15,530 nucleotides of DNA from Flavobacterium sp. Its GTDB lineage: Bacteria > Bacteroidota > Bacteroidia > Flavobacteriales > Flavobacteriaceae. Every line of letters begins with the position of its first letter. Positions within the stretch are counted from its first letter, which is position 1. The stretch lies in assembly GCA_024642295.1 (NCBI GenBank), contig JAHEBK010000012.1:1-15530 (forward strand), read 5' to 3'. Under the pieces are notes generated by a model. That model made no database searches. It was given only the letters and a program-made list of their open reading frames with translations, and was not told the DNA's origin. Of the stretch, positions 14,807-15,530 are shown in pieces. The translations under genes and the position numbers were made by a program.

Positions 14807-15520
14807 ATGACAAAGTTAAGTGTAAATATTAATAAAATAGCAACTTTGCGTAATGCACGTGGAGGAAATGTACCGGATTTATTAAAAGTAGCTACTGATA
14901 TTCAAAAATTTGGTGGTCAAGGAATCACTATTCACCCCCGTCCTGATGAGCGTCACATCCGTTATCAAGATGCTCGTGATTTAAAATCAGTAGTTTATAC
15001 TGAGTTTAATATCGAGGGGAATCCACAACATAATTTTATTGATTTGGTTCTGGAATGCAAACCAGAACAAGTTACTTTAGTACCTGATGCTATCGGAGCG
15101 ATTACGTCGTCCGCAGGTTGGGACACCGTAAAAAACCAAGAGTATTTAACGGAGATGATTCAAGAGTTTCAGCGCAACGGCATCCGTACCTCAATTTTTG
15201 TAGATCCCGTTCTTGAAATGGTTGAAGGAGCCAAAAAAACAGGAACAGACAGAATCGAATTGTACACCGAAGCTTTTGCACACCAATACAGTTTAGGAAA
15301 TGAAAACGGAATTGATCCGTATGTGAAATCAGCTGTTTTGGCAAACGAATTAGGTTTGGGAATTAATGCAGGTCACGATTTGAGTTTGGATAATATTCAG
15401 TTTTTTAAACAAAATATTCCAGGCTTACTCGAAGTTTCTATTGGTCACGCCTTAATTGCCGAAGCCTTGTATTTAGGACTCGATAATGTGGTCAATATGT
15501 ATTTGCAAAAATTAAAATAA
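14807..15520 (+). CDS. pdxJ: Pyridoxine 5'-phosphate synthase
   Basis: PdxJ condenses 1-deoxyxylulose 5-phosphate with 3-amino-2-oxopropyl phosphate to make pyridoxine 5'-phosphate in the DXP-dependent vitamin B6 pathway. The 237-residue TIM-barrel protein has the N-terminal signature [15 protein letters not shown] (6-20), the phosphate/active-site strand [13 protein letters not shown], the VTLVPD motif (where E. coli-type enzymes have VPE), SIFVDP, and [12 protein letters not shown] with the conserved catalytic-region histidine. Length is normal for the family. It is divergent from the CBS gene and nadK, and the next gene downstream is outside the window. Confidence 0.97.
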   Translation: MTKLSVNINKIATLRNARGGNVPDLLKVATDIQKFGGQGITIHPRPDERHIRYQDARDLKSVVYTEFNIEGNPQHNFIDLVLECKPEQVTLVPDAIGAITSSAGWDTVKNQEYLTEMIQEFQRNGIRTSIFVDPVLEMVEGAKKTGTDRIELYTEAFAHQYSLGNENGIDPYVKSAVLANELGLGINAGHDLSLDNIQFFKQNIPGLLEVSIGHALIAEALYLGLDNVVNMYLQKLK

Positions 15521-15530
15521 TAGTTGTTTC

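Noticed and set aside
15102..15344. Minus-strand open frame within pdxJ
   Set aside because: It is antisense to conserved PdxJ residues, and its composition is unlike the neighbouring genes.

Overview
The window is an AT-rich chromosomal segment from a member of the Bacteroidota, very probably a Flavobacterium or close relative. The signs are the exosortase F (XrtF) pair, the bam/ompH cluster in the arrangement typical of Flavobacteriia, several promoters that fit the Bacteroidota consensus (TTG about 18-21 nt before TAnnTTTG), and the lack of clear Shine-Dalgarno sequences. I see no tRNA, rRNA, insertion sequence, CRISPR array or prophage. Most genes are conserved core genes.

Region by region. 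Positions 39-2627 (minus strand) hold rpsO and then pnp, separated by a rho-independent terminator and a leader with two small hairpins. Positions 2897-6145 (plus strand) hold xrtF, its partner membrane protein, an ATP-cone/Mrr-like nuclease and a beta-CASP metallo-beta-lactamase RNase. xrtF appears frameshifted at a run of nine T residues. Positions 6162-6941 (minus) hold murI with its own, apparently leaderless, promoter. Positions 7051-12930 (minus) form an envelope operon in the transcription order DUF6089-like protein, uppS, bamA, long ompH-like gene, short ompH/skp. It is bounded by a TAnnTTTG promoter upstream and a 16-bp-stem hairpin downstream. Positions 13094-14688 (minus) hold a CBS-CBS-ACT-like protein and NAD kinase. 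pdxJ (14807-15520, plus) is transcribed divergently from these.

How they fit together. The 7-13 kb block links lipid-carrier synthesis (UppS), outer-membrane protein insertion (BamA) and periplasmic chaperones (OmpH/Skp). MurI supplies D-glutamate for peptidoglycan immediately downstream. XrtF and its partner are predicted inner-membrane proteins of a protein-sorting system whose substrates are not encoded here. PNPase, S15 and the beta-CASP enzyme belong to RNA metabolism.

The points most worth checking are: the T9 frameshift in xrtF; a perfect 8-bp inverted repeat centred on the -33 box of the bam-operon promoter; the ATP-cone/nuclease plus beta-CASP pair; the threefold charged coiled-coil repeat in the long OmpH; and the murI promoter that lies almost on the start codon.
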